Assembly: GCF_035474595.1 (NCBI RefSeq)
Contig: NZ_DATIND010000119.1
Location: 1-47,623 of the forward strand
DNA length: 47,623 bases
From: Longimicrobium sp.
Lineage (GTDB): Bacteria; Gemmatimonadota; Gemmatimonadetes; Longimicrobiales; Longimicrobiaceae
Direction: 5' to 3'
Notes under the pieces: model-generated
What the model was told of the DNA's origin: nothing
Database searches by the model: none
Seen by the model: the letters and a program-made list of their open reading frames with translations, nothing else
Part shown: one piece after another, positions 45,590-47,623 of the stretch
How the letters are laid out: every line of letters begins with the position of its first letter
How positions within the stretch are numbered: the stretch's first letter is position 1
Program-made: the position numbers and the translations under genes

Positions 45590-46699
45590 ATGTATCGTTC
45601 CCTCTCCCATCTTCCAATGTCTCGCGCGGTGGCCGCCGCACTCCTCGCCACGCTGGCCTGGGCCTCTTCCCCGGCCGCGCAAACGCCGGGCAACCGCCCT
45701 GCGAACGCCTCCGCGACCGGCACAGCCACGCCGCAGGGCGCGCACACCGTCGCGGGTGCCACCGCCGTGTTGTCCAACCGGTGCACCTGGCAGTGGACCA
45801 ACCTGAACGGGGCCGGCGGCGGGGCCGACGGCCGGCCCGCGGTGGACGCCGCCGGCCGCGTGTTCTTTCGCACCATCTTCGGCGGCCTGGGGGCGATCGC
45901 CTGGAACGGATCGTCCTGGCAGACGCTGAGCCTGGGCGTCACCCCGTCGAACGTGGCGGGAAACCCGGTGGCGGTCGGCTCGGACATGGTGGTGTACCGC
46001 ACCAGCAGCGGCGGGCTCGACGGGGTAAAGTGGACGGGGAGCCAATGGGTGCAGGTCAGCCTGGGCGGCTCGTCGCTCCAGGTGTCCGGCGATCCCGTGG
46101 TGGACGTGGCGGGCAAGATCGTATACCGCCGCTCGGGCGCCACGCCGCGGCTGAACGCGCTCTACTGGAGCGGCTCGTCGTGGCAGTGGACGGACCTGAG
46201 CGGTGCCGGCGGAAACGTGGCGCTGGGCGGGCTGGCCACCGACGCCCAGGACAAGATCTACTACGTGCGCAGCAATGGCGACCTGAACGCCATCTGGTGG
46301 GGCGGATCGCAGTGGCAGTGGACCGAGCTGAGCCACGCCGGGTCCAACGCCACCGGCAACCTGACGGTCGACGCCTCCGGAAAGGTCTTCTACCGCCGCA
46401 GCAACGGAAACCTGAACGCGATCTACTGGGCCGGCTCGGGGTGGCAGTGGACGGGGCTGAACGACGCCGGCGGCAACGCCACCGACGACATCCTGGCCGG
46501 CCCCAACAACCACGTGTTCTACCGCCGCTCGAACGGTGACCTGAACGCGATCTGGTGGGACGGGTCGCAGTGGCAGTGGACGGGGCTGAACGGCGCCGGC
46601 ACGCACGTCTCGGGCGGCCTGGCGCTGGACGGCGCCGGCAAGGTCTACTACGTGAACGGATCGACCGCCTCGGTGAACGCCATCTACTGGAGCTGCTGA
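45590..46699 (+). CDS. Secreted seven-bladed beta-propeller (lectin-like) protein
   Basis: 369 residues from ATG 45590, preceded by CGGAG. Signal peptide MYRSLSHLPMSRAVAAALLA is cut near AAQ. The mature chain has about seven repeats of 43-46 residues with the motif VFYRRSNGDLNAIWWDGSQW, followed by QWTGLNGAG. The chain begins with CTWQWTNLNGAG, equal to the fourth strand of a blade, and ends with NAIYWSC, the strands before it. So the last blade is closed by the N-terminal strand, and the only two Cys of the mature chain lie at its two ends. The sequence resembles fucose-binding propeller lectins (PLL/AAL type), but binding residues are not established. It lies between two copies of a 30-bp repeat. 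Confidence 0.82.
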   Translation: MYRSLSHLPMSRAVAAALLATLAWASSPAAQTPGNRPANASATGTATPQGAHTVAGATAVLSNRCTWQWTNLNGAGGGADGRPAVDAAGRVFFRTIFGGLGAIAWNGSSWQTLSLGVTPSNVAGNPVAVGSDMVVYRTSSGGLDGVKWTGSQWVQVSLGGSSLQVSGDPVVDVAGKIVYRRSGATPRLNALYWSGSSWQWTDLSGAGGNVALGGLATDAQDKIYYVRSNGDLNAIWWGGSQWQWTELSHAGSNATGNLTVDASGKVFYRRSNGNLNAIYWAGSGWQWTGLNDAGGNATDDILAGPNNHVFYRRSNGDLNAIWWDGSQWQWTGLNGAGTHVSGGLALDGAGKVYYVNGSTASVNAIYWSC

Positions 46700-46733
46700 C
46701 GGCTGGTCCCGGGCCCTTGCCTTCCCCACACGA

Positions 46734-46763
46734 TTGCGCGGCGGGCGGGGGCCCGGCATTTTG
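46734..46763. repeat. 30-bp repeat, right of the propeller gene
   Basis: Exact second copy of 45309-45338. With GGGCCC upstream (46709) it can form a stem before ATTTTG, so it may be a terminator module. Confidence 0.9.
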
Positions 46764-46832
46764 GCCGCGCCCGTGTTTTGTTTTCGCCGCTCGCATCCGC
46801 CCCGCCGGCGGATCTTTCGTTTGGGGGATGAA

Positions 46833-47579
46833 GTGACGGAGCAGAATGAGCCGCTGGCGCCGCCGGTGGACCTGCTGGCCATCGCCGCGCACCGCGACGA
46901 CGTGGAGCTGCTGGTGGGCGGGACCATGGCGCGCGCCGCGTCGCAGGGCCACCGCACGGGGATCCTCGACCTGACGATGGGCGAGCGGGGGACGGACGGG
47001 AGCGCCCAGCTGCGCGGCCAGGAGGCGGACGCGGCGGCGAAGGTCCTGGGCGTCGTCGCGCGGCGCAACGCCGGGCTGCCGGACGCGGGGCTGGTGAACA
47101 CGCAGGAGACGCGGTCGCTGGTGGCCGGCTACATTCGCGCCTTCCGGCCGCGCGTGGTGATCCTCCCCTACACCGCCGGGCGGCACCCGGACCACCGCGT
47201 CGCCAGCCAACTGGCGTACGACGCGTGCTTCCTGGCCGGGCTGGCGCGCTTCGACGCGCCCGGCGAGGCGCACCGCCCGCACAAGCTCCTCTACGCCCTC
47301 ACCTACCGCGAAGACCCGGTGAAGCCCAGCTTCGTGGTCGACATCACCGACTTCATCGAGACCAAGATGGAGGCAGTGCACTGCTATTCCAGCCAGTTCG
47401 ACGGCAAGACCTGGGGCGGCGAGGTCTTTCCCGGCGGCGACAGGCCGCTGTACGACCAGGTGCGCATGCACGCCGCCCGCTACGGCGCCCTCATCCGCAA
47501 GGCCTACGGCGAGCCTTTCCACGTCGTCGAGACGATGGAGGTCGACGACGTTGTAACTCTCCCCGTCCGCAGCATCTGA
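46833..47579 (+). CDS. bshB1: BshB1-like PIG-L deacetylase
   Basis: 248 residues from GTG 46833, after TGGGGGATGAA. LGV/BshB1 members remove the acetyl from GlcNAc-malate in bacillithiol synthesis. LLAIAAHRDDVELLVGGTMA holds metal ligands His20 and Asp23, with Arg where AHPDD is usual. LDLTMGERGTDGSAQLRGQE, VILPYTAGRHPDHRVASQLA (third ligand) and VDITDFIETKMEAVHCYSSQ, then FDGKTWGG, are typical of BshB1. No bshA or bshC is in the window. Other PIG-L deacetylases are possible, though the SSQF block supports BshB1. Confidence 0.87.
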   Translation: MTEQNEPLAPPVDLLAIAAHRDDVELLVGGTMARAASQGHRTGILDLTMGERGTDGSAQLRGQEADAAAKVLGVVARRNAGLPDAGLVNTQETRSLVAGYIRAFRPRVVILPYTAGRHPDHRVASQLAYDACFLAGLARFDAPGEAHRPHKLLYALTYREDPVKPSFVVDITDFIETKMEAVHCYSSQFDGKTWGGEVFPGGDRPLYDQVRMHAARYGALIRKAYGEPFHVVETMEVDDVVTLPVRSI

Positions 47580-47582
47580 CAC

Positions 47583-47617
47583 GAAGTGCGTGAGTGCGGA
47601 AGTGCGTGAGTGCGTTG
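47583..47617. repeat. AGTGCGTG tandem unit at the window end
   Basis: GAAGTGCGTGAGTGCG appears twice in a row, the same unit as at 27885, 34899 and 37823. The fold-back half, if present, lies beyond the window. Confidence 0.75.
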
Positions 47618-47623
47618 AAGGTC

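Overview
This window is chromosomal DNA from a high-GC, Gram-negative-type bacterium. An outer-membrane TolC-type efflux system, lipoprotein signals, split carotenoid lycopene cyclase, a LexA with direct-repeat-like operators and PadR-style operator DNA fit a Gemmatimonadota (Longimicrobiaceae-like) genome. That placement is inference from gene content and style; no rRNA or tRNA gene is visible to confirm it. Most genes are housekeeping or accessory metabolism, and intergenic gaps carry many short palindromic repeats.

Layout. 0.3-4.6 kb: a carotenoid cluster of phytoene desaturase crtI, a two-domain lycopene cyclase broken by one in-frame TGA, and a CrtO-type oxidoreductase. Two ~205-bp repeats bracket the last two genes. 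5.1-9.0 kb: a short RiPP-like precursor (minus strand), then mtnA and a class II aldolase/short-chain dehydrogenase fusion. This pair could form a DHAP shunt for 5-deoxypentose or methylthioribose salvage. 9.05-16.3 kb: an accessory stretch of small genes. It holds two paralogous Cys-rich peptide genes, each with three 20-residue repeats and its own terminator, a DHFR-family reductase, a small membrane protein, an APH-like kinase, lipoproteins and a HEPN-like protein. It also has five copies of an ~80-bp GC-rich repeat.

16.4-27.5 kb: a membrane-anchored GAF/methyl-accepting signalling protein with a decayed partial copy beside it. Next comes a minus-strand tryptophan cluster trpC-trpF-trpB-[HEAT protein]-[HD-GYP protein]-trpA, divergent from lexA. 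27.7-33.1 kb: a small ORF, a subtilisin-like lipoprotein protease, an unusual subtilase/N-acetylmuramoyl-L-alanine amidase fusion, and an ADP-ribosylglycohydrolase. 33.3-38.7 kb: aldehyde dehydrogenase, signal peptidase I, a primary-type sigma-70 factor with a clear promoter and terminator, and a secreted protein. 39.1-45.3 kb: an efflux operon of TolC-like outer-membrane protein, HlyD-like adaptor, MacB/LolD-type ATPase and two FtsX/MacB-type permeases. 45.6-47.6 kb: a secreted seven-bladed propeller (lectin-like) protein and a BshB1-like PIG-L deacetylase.

The best candidate for an undescribed system is the set of three RiPP-like precursors sharing a leader of the type K-L-x-L-x-L-[DN]-x-L-x-V-x-S. 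Two carry CX5CX3C triplicate cores. No modifying enzyme lies in the window, so maturation would have to act in trans.
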